From: Gemmobacter sp.
Lineage (GTDB): Bacteria; Pseudomonadota; Alphaproteobacteria; Rhodobacterales; Rhodobacteraceae
Direction of reading: 5' to 3'
Assembly (NCBI RefSeq): GCF_034676705.1
Contig: NZ_JAUCBS010000013.1
Span: forward strand, 198,501 to 262,500
Length of the DNA: 64,000 nucleotides
How positions within the stretch are numbered: the first letter of the stretch is position 1; each line of letters begins with the position of its first letter. Below the pieces are notes generated by a model. That model was not told the origin of the DNA. It saw nothing but the letters and a program-made list of their open reading frames with translations, and searched no databases. A program made the position numbers and the translations under genes. Positions 16,805-24,756 of this stretch are shown one piece after another.

Positions 16805-17703
16805 ATGATCGCAAGGTAGAGCGTCGTGGCCTGGGCCGCGGCCTGTCGGCGCTGATGGCCGACGTTGGCATGACCGAGGCCGAGCCGATTCGTGGCAATG
16901 CCGGGGTCCGGGAAGTTCCGATCGAGCATGTCCAGCCGAACCCTGATCAGCCGCGACGTCGTTTCAGCGACGAGGCACTGTCGGAGCTTGCCGATTCGAT
17001 TCGCGAGAAGGGGGTTCTTCAGCCGCTTCTGGTTCGCGAGCGGGGGGATAGCTTTGAGATTGTGGCTGGCGAGCGACGCTGGCGGGCCGCGCAGATCGCG
17101 CAGCTTCATGTGGTTCCTGTCATCGTGCGCGACTATGATGATACGGAAGTTCTTGAAGTTGCGATCATCGAGAACATTCAGCGCGCCGATCTGAGCCCGG
17201 TCGAGGAAGCGGCGGCCTATCGCCAGTTGATCGAACGCTTTGGTCATACGCAGGAGAAGGTCGCCGAAACGCTTGGCAAGAGCCGCAGCTATATTGCCAA
17301 CTCTCTGCGGTTGCTGACGCTGCCGGACGATGTCATCGGAATGGTCGAAACGGGCGCCCTGTCATCGGGGCATGCCCGCGCGCTTGTATCGTCAGAGAAG
17401 GCATCCGCCTTGGCGCGGAAGATTGTTGATCAGGGCATGACCGTGCGCGAAGTCGAGCGACTGGTTCGCGAAGACAAGACCGGCAAGGGGGCGGCCCGGG
17501 GCTATCGCTCGCGCCATGGTCAGAAGGATGACGATACCCTGGCGCTGGAGGCCGATGTGTCGAGCAATCTGGGTATGGGCGTGAAAATCATGCACGAGCC
17601 CCATACTGGCGGCGGCACGTTGAGCATTCGCTACACCACGCTGGAACAGTTGGATATGCTGTGCCGTGTCCTGTCGGCGATCCCGTCGGACTATCAGGGC
17701 TGA
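16801..17703 (+). CDS. parB: Chromosome partitioning protein ParB
   Basis: A 300-residue CTP-dependent DNA clamp that loads at parS and spreads. The N-terminal ParA-contact segment RRGLGRGLSALMAD, the CTP-binding blocks (PNPDQPRRRF and GERRWRAAQ) and the helix-turn-helix around KVAETLGKSRSYIANSLRLLTLP are visible. The C-terminal segment should dimerise. Three parS-like sites lie within 11 kb. The last ten bases overlap the convergent hemW gene. Confidence 0.97.
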   Translation: MNDRKVERRGLGRGLSALMADVGMTEAEPIRGNAGVREVPIEHVQPNPDQPRRRFSDEALSELADSIREKGVLQPLLVRERGDSFEIVAGERRWRAAQIAQLHVVPVIVRDYDDTEVLEVAIIENIQRADLSPVEEAAAYRQLIERFGHTQEKVAETLGKSRSYIANSLRLLTLPDDVIGMVETGALSSGHARALVSSEKASALARKIVDQGMTVREVERLVREDKTGKGAARGYRSRHGQKDDDTLALEADVSSNLGMGVKIMHEPHTGGGTLSIRYTTLEQLDMLCRVLSAIPSDYQG

Positions 17704-18845
17704 GGAATATCCTGTAGCAGGCGCCCGATCACCGAGTTCAGCAGAAGTCGGCCGGGCGCCGTGGTGCGGATGACAGTGCCGTATCGCACCAGATACCCTT
17801 CGTCGATCATCTGATTGAGCGATGTCCAGCAATCTAGATCGACTTGCAGCGACCGACGTTGCGATGTGTCAAGTCCAGTAGTGAGGCGAAGACCCATCAA
17901 AAGGGCTTCGCTAACCTCGTCTTCCGAGTTCAGCAAGATATCGGGCAGGTCACCCGTCCCCTTGGTTTCGACAGCAGTCAGCCATGCTGAAGGATCGCGA
18001 ATTGCTTCGGTCGCTCGGCGAATTCCGTCCTGGTATAGCCGGCCATGCGCGCCTGGCCCGATGCCGGCATAGCGGCCGCCTTGCCAGTAGATGAGGTTGT
18101 GACGACATTCCTGATCTGGTCGAGCATGATTCGATACCTCATAAGCCGGAAGGCCGGCGGCTTCGCACATACTCTGCGTAAGTTCGAACATGTCCACGGC
18201 GGTATCTTCGCGGGGCAGGCCGTGCAGAAGGCCGGCCTGGTGTCGTTTGGAGAATACGGTGCCGTCTTCGATGGTGAGTTGGTAGAGCGAGAGATGACCA
18301 GTTCCCAACGCGATCGCTTCGGCAAGCTCGCCCGACCACGCGTCTATCGTCTGATGCTGCCGGGCGTAAATGAGATCCACGTTGACCCGGGCAAATACAT
18401 TCTGCGCGACATCGATTGCTTTCAAAGCCTCGGTGCGGCCGTGCAGGCGGCCAAGCAGCCTTAGATGTTCGTCGTTCAACGACTGGATGCCAAGCGAGAC
18501 ACGGTTGACGCCCGCGAGTGAATAGGCGCGGAAGCGGTCGATCTCTACAGATCCCGGGTTGGCCTCCATCGAGATTTCCAGCTGGTTGGTCGTGCGCCAA
18601 ACGCTTGTTGCTTCGGAGATGATCGCATCGACGATCCTGGGATCCATCAGGGATGGTGTACCGCCACCGATGAATATCGTGCTCAGAATTTCGTCGGGGC
18701 AGCTGTCGGCAACGCGGCGGATCTCGTGGCGGTAGGCGGCTATCCAGCGTTCAGTGGAAATTGCGGTTGCGACATGGCTGTTGAAGTCGCAGTAGGGGCA
18801 CTTTGACTGGCAATAGGGCCAGTGGATATACAGGCCGAAAGCCAT
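17694..18845 (-). CDS. hemW: Radical SAM heme chaperone HemW
   Basis: A 383-residue HemN-like radical SAM protein. The [4Fe-4S] motif CQSKCPYC gives Cys12, Cys16 and Cys19, followed by the GGGTPSLM SAM-binding block. HemW proteins carry heme and lack coproporphyrinogen oxidase activity; the short N-terminus before the cysteine motif and the HNLIYWQGG motif place it with HemW rather than true HemN. It is often annotated as coproporphyrinogen III oxidase. Located between parB and rdgB as in other Rhodobacterales. Confidence 0.92.
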   Translation of the reverse strand: MAFGLYIHWPYCQSKCPYCDFNSHVATAISTERWIAAYRHEIRRVADSCPDEILSTIFIGGGTPSLMDPRIVDAIISEATSVWRTTNQLEISMEANPGSVEIDRFRAYSLAGVNRVSLGIQSLNDEHLRLLGRLHGRTEALKAIDVAQNVFARVNVDLIYARQHQTIDAWSGELAEAIALGTGHLSLYQLTIEDGTVFSKRHQAGLLHGLPREDTAVDMFELTQSMCEAAGLPAYEVSNHARPDQECRHNLIYWQGGRYAGIGPGAHGRLYQDGIRRATEAIRDPSAWLTAVETKGTGDLPDILLNSEDEVSEALLMGLRLTTGLDTSQRRSLQVDLDCWTSLNQMIDEGYLVRYGTVIRTTAPGRLLLNSVIGRLLQDIPQP

Positions 18846-18880
18846 GCTTGGTTTACCTCTTGATGGTCTGGTTTGGCGCT

Positions 18881-18896
18881 TGTTTCATGTGAAACA
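18881..18896 (-). other. parS: parS site 2 (contains the rdgB stop codon)
   Basis: TGTTTCATGTGAAACA is the exact reverse complement of parS site 1. The rdgB TGA stop occupies 18885-18887 inside it, so the site encodes the last codons of RdgB. Confidence 0.85.
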
Positions 18897-19490
18897 GGCA
18901 AGCAGCTTTTCGAATGCCTTGGCCCGATGGCTTAGCCGATTCTTCTCCCAACGGTCCATCTGACCAAAGGTTTCTGTGAAACCATCGGGAAGAAAGATCG
19001 GATCATACCCATGACCACGGTCGCCCAGGCCAGGCCAGACGATTTGCCCATAGGCGCGCCCCTCGAACACTTCGTCGTGCCCGTCCGGCCAGGCCAGAAC
19101 CAGCGTGCAGGCGAAGGATGCGGCCCAGGGCGTCGGCGCTGCCCTGTCCATCAGTTCCCGATGCACGCGGGTCATGGCCATGGCAAAGTTGCGCCCCGTC
19201 GGTGTCTCTGCCCAATCTGCCGTGTACACACCGGGCGCGCCATCCAGGGCGTCAACGCAAAGCCCGGAATCATCGGCCAGCGCAACTAGCCCGGTCGCCT
19301 GGGCGGCAGCATGCGCTTTTATCCGGGCATTCCCGACGAAGGTCGCTTCGGTTTCCGCCGGTTCCTCGAGGTTGCAGTCCTTCATGGACAGAATTGTCAG
19401 CTCCCGGTCAGTCAGCAGGGCTACAATCTCCTCCAGCTTGCCGGAATTGTGTGTCGCCACCAGAAGCTGGCTGCCCGAGAACTTTCGCAT
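18885..19490 (-). CDS. rdgB: dITP/XTP pyrophosphatase (RdgB/HAM1)
   Basis: Removes deaminated purine nucleotides (dITP, XTP) from the pool. 201 residues with the family signatures LLVATHNSGKLEEI near the N-terminus, ALADDSGLCVDALDGAPGVYTA and the C-terminal GHGYDPIFLPDGFTETFGQM...KNRLSHRAKA block. The ATG overlaps the rph stop by one base (TAATG). Its last residues (CFT-stop) are dictated by parS site 2, so DNA-binding constraint and coding constraint coincide here. Confidence 0.95.
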   Translation of the reverse strand: MRKFSGSQLLVATHNSGKLEEIVALLTDRELTILSMKDCNLEEPAETEATFVGNARIKAHAAAQATGLVALADDSGLCVDALDGAPGVYTADWAETPTGRNFAMAMTRVHRELMDRAAPTPWAASFACTLVLAWPDGHDEVFEGRAYGQIVWPGLGDRGHGYDPIFLPDGFTETFGQMDRWEKNRLSHRAKAFEKLLACFT

Positions 19491-20200
19491 TACAGCGCGG
19501 CCTTCTGTGCGGCGACCAGCTGGCCGATTCCCTTGTCGGCAAGCTCCATCAGCTGCCCCATCTGTGCCCGCGTGAATACCGCGCCTTCGGCCGACATCTG
19601 AACTTCGACAAGCGCGCCAGATCCGGTGATGACAAAATTCCCGTCCGTCCCCGCTGCGCTATCCTCGACATATTCCAGGTCCAGCACCGGCTGTCCGGCA
19701 TAAACCCCGCAGGAGACGGCCGCGATATGATCGGTGATCGGGTCGGAATGAATCAGCCGGCTGGCCAGCAGCTTGTTGGCCGCCAGCCGCAGGGCAACCC
19801 AGCCGCCGGTAATCGCGGCGCAGCGGGTGCCGCCATCTGCCTGGATAACGTCGCAATCAACGACGATCTGCCGTTCGCCCAGGGCCGCACGATCCACCCC
19901 GGCGCGCAGTGCGCGGCCGATCAGGCGCTGAATCTCGATGGTGCGCCCTTGCTGCTTGCCGGCCGCGGCTTCGCGGCGGTTGCGCGTGTTGGTGGCGCGG
20001 GGCAGCATGCCGTATTCGGCGGTCACCCAGCCCAACCCGGTGCCCTTCAGAAAGGGCGGCGGCCGGTCCTCGACACTCGCCGTACACAGCACATGCGTGT
20101 CGCCGATGCGGATCAGGCACGATCCTTCGGCATGCTTGACCACGTTCGTCTCGATCGAAATCGTCCGCATCTCGTCCAGGGCACGTCCCGAAGGTCGCAT
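19490..20200 (-). CDS. rph: Ribonuclease PH
   Basis: A 236-residue phosphorolytic 3'-5' exoribonuclease that trims tRNA 3' ends. MRPSGRALDEMR at the N-terminus, TRNRREAAAGKQQGRTIEIQRLIGRALRA and DCDVIQADGGTRCAAITGG (catalytic Asp region) are diagnostic. It forms an operon with rdgB and is divergent from hrcA; the Shine-Dalgarno AAGGA lies just upstream of the ATG. Confidence 0.96.
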   Translation of the reverse strand: MRPSGRALDEMRTISIETNVVKHAEGSCLIRIGDTHVLCTASVEDRPPPFLKGTGLGWVTAEYGMLPRATNTRNRREAAAGKQQGRTIEIQRLIGRALRAGVDRAALGERQIVVDCDVIQADGGTRCAAITGGWVALRLAANKLLASRLIHSDPITDHIAAVSCGVYAGQPVLDLEYVEDSAAGTDGNFVITGSGALVEVQMSAEGAVFTRAQMGQLMELADKGIGQLVAAQKAAL

Positions 20201-20287
20201 TTCACTATCCTTTCATCGCCGTTTCCCGGCAGTTACTCTTGTGTTCCTGGGCTGGCAACCCCAAGGATTTCTGGCCGGCGACATCCA

Positions 20288-20316
20288 TTGACGGGGGCCT
20301 CCGCTCCTCCTTAATC
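20288..20316 (+). promoter_or_regulatory. Putative sigma-70-type promoter of hrcA-grpE
   Basis: TTGACG (20288-20293) and TTAATC (20311-20316) are separated by exactly 17 bases, 24 bases before the hrcA start. No CIRCE inverted repeat was seen in the gap, so autoregulation by HrcA is not supported by sequence here. Confidence 0.45.
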
Positions 20317-20340
20317 TGGCTGGCCACCCGGGGATTGACG

Positions 20341-21399
20341 ATGAGACAACAACCCAGCCCGCTCTCTGATCTGAGCCTCCGCTCGCGCGAGGTGTTCCGG
20401 CGCGTGGTCGAAAGCTACCTGCAATCGGGCGAGCCGGTCGGATCGCGCACGCTGACCCGCGCGATGTCGGAAAAACTGTCGGCGGCCACAATCCGTAACG
20501 TGATGCAGGATCTTGAATTTCTGGGCCTTCTCGATTCGCCGCATATCTCGGCAGGGCGGATTCCCACCCAGCTTGGCTTGCGGATGTTCGTCGACGGCCT
20601 GCTGGAGGTGGAAACCATCGACGCCACCGACCGCGAGCGTATCAACGCCAGTCTCGATCCCGGTGACCGCGATGTGGCCCAGATGCTGGACCAGATCAGC
20701 GGCACGCTGTCGCGGATCACCCGGGGGGCCAGCCTGGTGCTGACGCCCAAACACGAAGCCGCGATCCGCCATATCGAATTCGTCAGCCTGGCTGCCGACC
20801 GCGCGCTGGTCGTGTTGGTATTCGCCGACGGCCAGGTCGAGAATCGCATCTTCACCCCGCCGTCCGGCCAGACGCCGTCCTCGATGCGCGAGGCGGCGAA
20901 CTTCCTCAACTCCATCGCAGAAGGGCGGACGCTGTCGGAACTGCGGGTCGAATTCGCGCAGGAACTGGACCGCCGCCGCCAGCAGATCGACGTTCTTGCA
21001 CGCGAGTTGGTCGAAGGTGGTCTGGCACTGTGGCAGGATGCCGGTCAGGCGTCGGAACGTCTGATCGTCCGCGGCCGCGCCAACCTGTTACCCGAAAGCG
21101 ACGAGGCGGTGGAACTGGACCGCATCCGCAGCCTGTTCGATGATCTGGAACGCAAGCGCGACATCGCCGAATTCCTGAATCTGGCCGAGGAAGGGCAGGG
21201 AGTCCGCATTTTCATCGGGTCCGAAAACAAGGTTTTTTCACTTTCCGGTTCCTCTCTCGTCGTCTCTCCCTATATGAACGCCGAGCGGAAGATCATCGGT
21301 GCCATCGGGGTGATCGGTCCGACCCGGCTGAACTATGGCCGGATCGTTCCGATTGTCGATTACACCGCCCAGCTGATCGGCAGGATGATTTCCGAGTGA
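20341..21399 (+). CDS. hrcA: Heat-inducible transcription repressor HrcA
   Basis: A 352-residue repressor that binds CIRCE elements upstream of groESL and related operons. The N-terminal winged helix (residues 10-75: LSLRSREVFRRVVESYLQSGEPVGSRTLTR...SAATIRNVMQDLE) and the GAF-like HrcA domain are clear, ending with the conserved GAIGVIGPTRLNYGRIVPIVDYTAQLI. grpE follows in overlapping or closely spaced fashion. dnaK and dnaJ are not in the window. Confidence 0.96.
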   Translation: MRQQPSPLSDLSLRSREVFRRVVESYLQSGEPVGSRTLTRAMSEKLSAATIRNVMQDLEFLGLLDSPHISAGRIPTQLGLRMFVDGLLEVETIDATDRERINASLDPGDRDVAQMLDQISGTLSRITRGASLVLTPKHEAAIRHIEFVSLAADRALVVLVFADGQVENRIFTPPSGQTPSSMREAANFLNSIAEGRTLSELRVEFAQELDRRRQQIDVLARELVEGGLALWQDAGQASERLIVRGRANLLPESDEAVELDRIRSLFDDLERKRDIAEFLNLAEEGQGVRIFIGSENKVFSLSGSSLVVSPYMNAERKIIGAIGVIGPTRLNYGRIVPIVDYTAQLIGRMISE

Positions 21400-21416
21400 A
21401 CGAAAGGATGAGAGGC

Positions 21417-21962
21417 ATGCAGGACGAAAAGCTCAACCCTTCGGATCAAGCCCCGAAGCCGGAAGGGGCCGAGCCGGAGTTCGACTATATCGACGCCGAA
21501 GAGCTGGACCGGCTCAAGGCCGAACGTGACGAGTTCCGTGACAAGTTCATGCGCGCGCTGGCCGATGCCGAAAACTCGCGCAAGCGCGCAGATCGTGATC
21601 GGCGCGAGGCCGAGCAATATGGCGGGTCGCGTCTGGCGCGGGATCTTCTGCCGGTGCATGACAACCTGCGCCGCGCGATCGACGCGATCAGCGACGAACA
21701 GCGCAGCCAGAATGCAGCGCTGATCGAAGGCGTCGAACTGACGCTGCGCGAGTTGCACAACGTCTTTGCCAAGCACGGGGTCACCCTGATCTCGCCGCAG
21801 CCGGGCGATGTGTTCGATCCGCAGGTTCATCAGGCGATGTTCGAGGCGCCGGTGCCCGGCACCGTGGCGGGCACCATCCTGCAATGCATGGGCGATGGCT
21901 TCATGCTGCACGACCGTCTGCTGCGCCCGGCACAGGTCGGCGTTTCGTCGAACAACGGCTAA
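21417..21962 (+). CDS. grpE: Nucleotide exchange factor GrpE
   Basis: A 181-residue co-chaperone that releases ADP from DnaK. Long N-terminal helix (EELDRLKAERDEFRDKFMRALADAENSRKRADRDRREAEQYG) then the C-terminal beta-domain with PGDVFDPQVHQAMFE. The ATG at 21417 has AAAGGA about ten bases upstream; a GTG overlapping the hrcA stop at 21396 would add seven residues. Confidence 0.95.
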   Translation: MQDEKLNPSDQAPKPEGAEPEFDYIDAEELDRLKAERDEFRDKFMRALADAENSRKRADRDRREAEQYGGSRLARDLLPVHDNLRRAIDAISDEQRSQNAALIEGVELTLRELHNVFAKHGVTLISPQPGDVFDPQVHQAMFEAPVPGTVAGTILQCMGDGFMLHDRLLRPAQVGVSSNNG

Positions 21963-21966
21963 GACG

Positions 21967-21985
21967 AAGGGGGGAAACCCCCTTC
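21967..21985. terminator. Bidirectional terminator between grpE and mutS
   Basis: GAAGGGGG-AAA-CCCCCTTC is a perfect 8-bp stem between two converging genes. Its right arm includes two bases of the mutS stop codon. Confidence 0.7.
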
Positions 21986-24641
21986 ACGCAGCCCCGGTCT
22001 TGGGCAGCATGCCGCGCAGTTCATACAACAGCTCCAGCGCCTGACGCGGCGACAGGTCATCCACCGTGGTGCCGCGCAACCGTTCCTCGACGGCCGAGGG
22101 TTTGGGCGCGGCACCTGGCCGTGGCGCCGCTGCGGCGGCCGAGAACAGCGGCAGATCGTCGATCAGCGCCATCTGCCGCACCCGCCCGCCTTCGCGTTCG
22201 CCTTTCTCCAGCGCTTCCAGCACCACCCGGGCGCGGTCCACGACCGAGGCGGGCAGGCCCGCCAGCCGGGCAACCTGCACCCCATAGGATCGGTCAGCCG
22301 CACCCCGGCGCACCTCGTGCAGAAAGACAACCTCGCCCTGCCATTCCTTGACGGTGACCGTGGCATTTTCGACCGCTTTCAGGCGTGCGGCCAGGGCTGT
22401 CATCTCGTGGTAATGGGTGGCAAACAGCGCGCGGCAGCGGTTCGTGTCGTGCAGGTGTTCCAGCACCGCCCAGGCAATCGACAGCCCGTCATAGGTCGCC
22501 GTCCCGCGGCCGATCTCGTCCAGAATGACCAGCGCCCGGTCATCGGCCTGATTGAGGATGCCGGCAGTCTCCACCATCTCGACCATAAAGGTCGACCGCC
22601 CCCGTGCCAGATCGTCCGAGGCGCCGACGCGGCTGAACAGCTGGCTGACCAGCCCGATCCGCGCCGCATCGGCGGGAACAAAGCTGCCGGCCTGCGCCAG
22701 AACCGCAATCAGCGCATTCTGCCGCAGAAAGGTGGATTTGCCGGCCATGTTGGGCCCGGTTAGCAGCCAGATCGCCGGCGATGCCCCGGCAGACAGCGCG
22801 CAGTCATTCGCCACGAACGGCTCGCCCGCCCGGCGCAGGGCGCGTTCCACCACCGGATGGCGGCCGCCGGTGATCTCGAAGGCGCGGCTGTCGTCGATCT
22901 CGGGCTCGCACCAGTTTTCGGCGACCGCCAGATCTGCCAGCGCCGCTGCCAGATCAATTTCCGCCAGCCCCTTCGATGCCTGCGCAATCTGGGCGGCAGC
23001 CTCCAGCACCCGGGCTTGCAGGGTCTGGAAATGGCCGCGTTCCAGCTCCAGCGCATGGTTGGCGGCGTTCAGAATGCGGGTTTCCAGCGCCGAAAGCTCC
23101 ACCGTGGTAAAGCGCAGCTGATTGGCCGTGGTCTGCCGGTGGATGAAGCGGTCCGACAGCGGCTGCGTCAGCATGCGGTCGGCGTGTCGGTCGGTCACCT
23201 CGATGAAATAGCCCAGCACATTGTTGTGCTTGATCTTCAGCGTCGGGATCCCGGTTTCGGTGGCGTAATCCGCCTGCATCCGGGCGATCACGCTGCGCCC
23301 CTCGTCGCGCAAGGCCCGGGTTTCGTCCAGATCGCGGTCGAACCCCGCTGCAATGAACCCGCCATCGCGCAGCAGCAGCGGCGGTTCGGCCACAACGGCG
23401 GCTTGCAGCAACCCTGTCAGCGCCTGATACCCGACCAGCCCTCGTGCCGCGTCGGCCAGCAGGGCAGGGGCATCGGCCCAACCCGCCACATCGGCCGCCA
23501 CATCGGCCGCCTGCACCAGCCCGTCGCGAATGGCCGCCAGGTCGCGCGGCCCGCCGCGATCCAGTGCCAACCGCGATTGCGCGCGCTCCATGTCCGGCAC
23601 CGCCTTCAACCGCCCGCGCAACCGTTCGCGCAGCGCCGGGGCCTCGGTCATGCCGCGCACCGCTGCCAGCCGCGCGCGGATCACCGCCAGATCCCGCGAT
23701 GGCCCCGCCAGCCGCCGTTCCAGCAGCCGGGCGCCAGCGGCCGTTACCGTCCTGTCTACCGTCGCCAGCAACGATCCATCGCGCCCCCCCGCGCTGCCAT
23801 GCGAGATTTCCAGACTGCGCCGGGTCGCCGCGTCGATCTGCATCAGCCTGCCGGTCAGTTCCCGCGCCGGCGGCCGCAGCAGGGGCAGGCGGCCCCGCTG
23901 CGTCAGATCCAGATAGTCAACCAGCGCGCCCATCGCCGCCAGCTCGGCCCGGTCGAACTGGCCAAACCCGTCCAGCGTGGTGACCGACCACAGGTCGCAC
24001 AGCCGCCGTTCCGCCCCCGCGCTGTCAAAGGCGGCACGGGGCCGCTGCGTTTCCACCGCCCCCGCCTCGGCCACCACGCCGGACAGGCCGGTCTGCGCCT
24101 CGGACAGCAGCACCTCGCGCGGGGCAAGCCTGGCAAGTTCGGGGCCCAGCCGCACCGGTGGGCAGGGCATCACCCGCATCTCGCCGGTGGAGATATCGAC
24201 CCAGGCCAGCGCACCCGCCTCGCGCACCTCGGCAAAGGCGACCAGGTAATTGTGCCGCCGCGCCTCCAGCAAGGTATCCTCGGTCAGCGTGCCCGGCGTG
24301 ACCAGCCGCACCACATCGCGCCGCACGACCGATTTCGAGCCGCGCTTCTTCGCCTCGGCCGGGTCTTCCATCTGTTCGGCGATCGCCACGCGAAAGCCCT
24401 TGCGGATCAGCGCCAGCAGATAGCCTTCGGCGGCATGCACCGGCACGCCGCACATCGGAATATCCTCGCCCAGATGCTGGCCACGCTTGGTCAGCGCAAT
24501 ATCCAGCGCCGCAGCGGCCTGGGCGGCATCGTCAAAGAACATCTCGTAGAAATCGCCCATCCGGTAGAACAGGATGGCATCCGGGTGCTGCGCCTTGATG
24601 TCGAGATATTGCGCCATCATCGGCGTGACGGTTTCGGTCAT
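21984..24641 (-). CDS. mutS: DNA mismatch repair protein MutS
   Basis: An 885-residue mismatch-recognition ATPase. The mismatch-contact Phe-x-Glu is in FYRMGDFYEMFFDDA near the N-terminus, the P-loop is GPNMAGKSTFLRQ, Walker B is LVILDEIGRGTATYDG, and the C-terminal HTH/dimer region ends the protein. The start ATG at 24641 (MTETVTPMMAQYLDIKAQHPDAILFYRMGDFYE) matches the family. It faces grpE. mutL lies about 5 kb away on the same strand. Confidence 0.97.
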   Translation of the reverse strand: MTETVTPMMAQYLDIKAQHPDAILFYRMGDFYEMFFDDAAQAAAALDIALTKRGQHLGEDIPMCGVPVHAAEGYLLALIRKGFRVAIAEQMEDPAEAKKRGSKSVVRRDVVRLVTPGTLTEDTLLEARRHNYLVAFAEVREAGALAWVDISTGEMRVMPCPPVRLGPELARLAPREVLLSEAQTGLSGVVAEAGAVETQRPRAAFDSAGAERRLCDLWSVTTLDGFGQFDRAELAAMGALVDYLDLTQRGRLPLLRPPARELTGRLMQIDAATRRSLEISHGSAGGRDGSLLATVDRTVTAAGARLLERRLAGPSRDLAVIRARLAAVRGMTEAPALRERLRGRLKAVPDMERAQSRLALDRGGPRDLAAIRDGLVQAADVAADVAGWADAPALLADAARGLVGYQALTGLLQAAVVAEPPLLLRDGGFIAAGFDRDLDETRALRDEGRSVIARMQADYATETGIPTLKIKHNNVLGYFIEVTDRHADRMLTQPLSDRFIHRQTTANQLRFTTVELSALETRILNAANHALELERGHFQTLQARVLEAAAQIAQASKGLAEIDLAAALADLAVAENWCEPEIDDSRAFEITGGRHPVVERALRRAGEPFVANDCALSAGASPAIWLLTGPNMAGKSTFLRQNALIAVLAQAGSFVPADAARIGLVSQLFSRVGASDDLARGRSTFMVEMVETAGILNQADDRALVILDEIGRGTATYDGLSIAWAVLEHLHDTNRCRALFATHYHEMTALAARLKAVENATVTVKEWQGEVVFLHEVRRGAADRSYGVQVARLAGLPASVVDRARVVLEALEKGEREGGRVRQMALIDDLPLFSAAAAAPRPGAAPKPSAVEERLRGTTVDDLSPRQALELLYELRGMLPKTGAA

Positions 24642-24756
24642 GCGGTCCCCCTGTCGTGGCGGCGACCCTAGCGCGGCGAAACGGGCGGCGAAAGACCTGC
24701 AAATCCATTGTTTGGCGCGATGCGGAACGCTATGACGACCGGAAAGGGAGGCCCGC

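Noticed and set aside
18969..18983. GGTTTCTGTGAAACC as a further parS
   Set aside because: It has 15 bases, differs in the outer bases and lies inside the rdgB coding sequence; it looks accidental.
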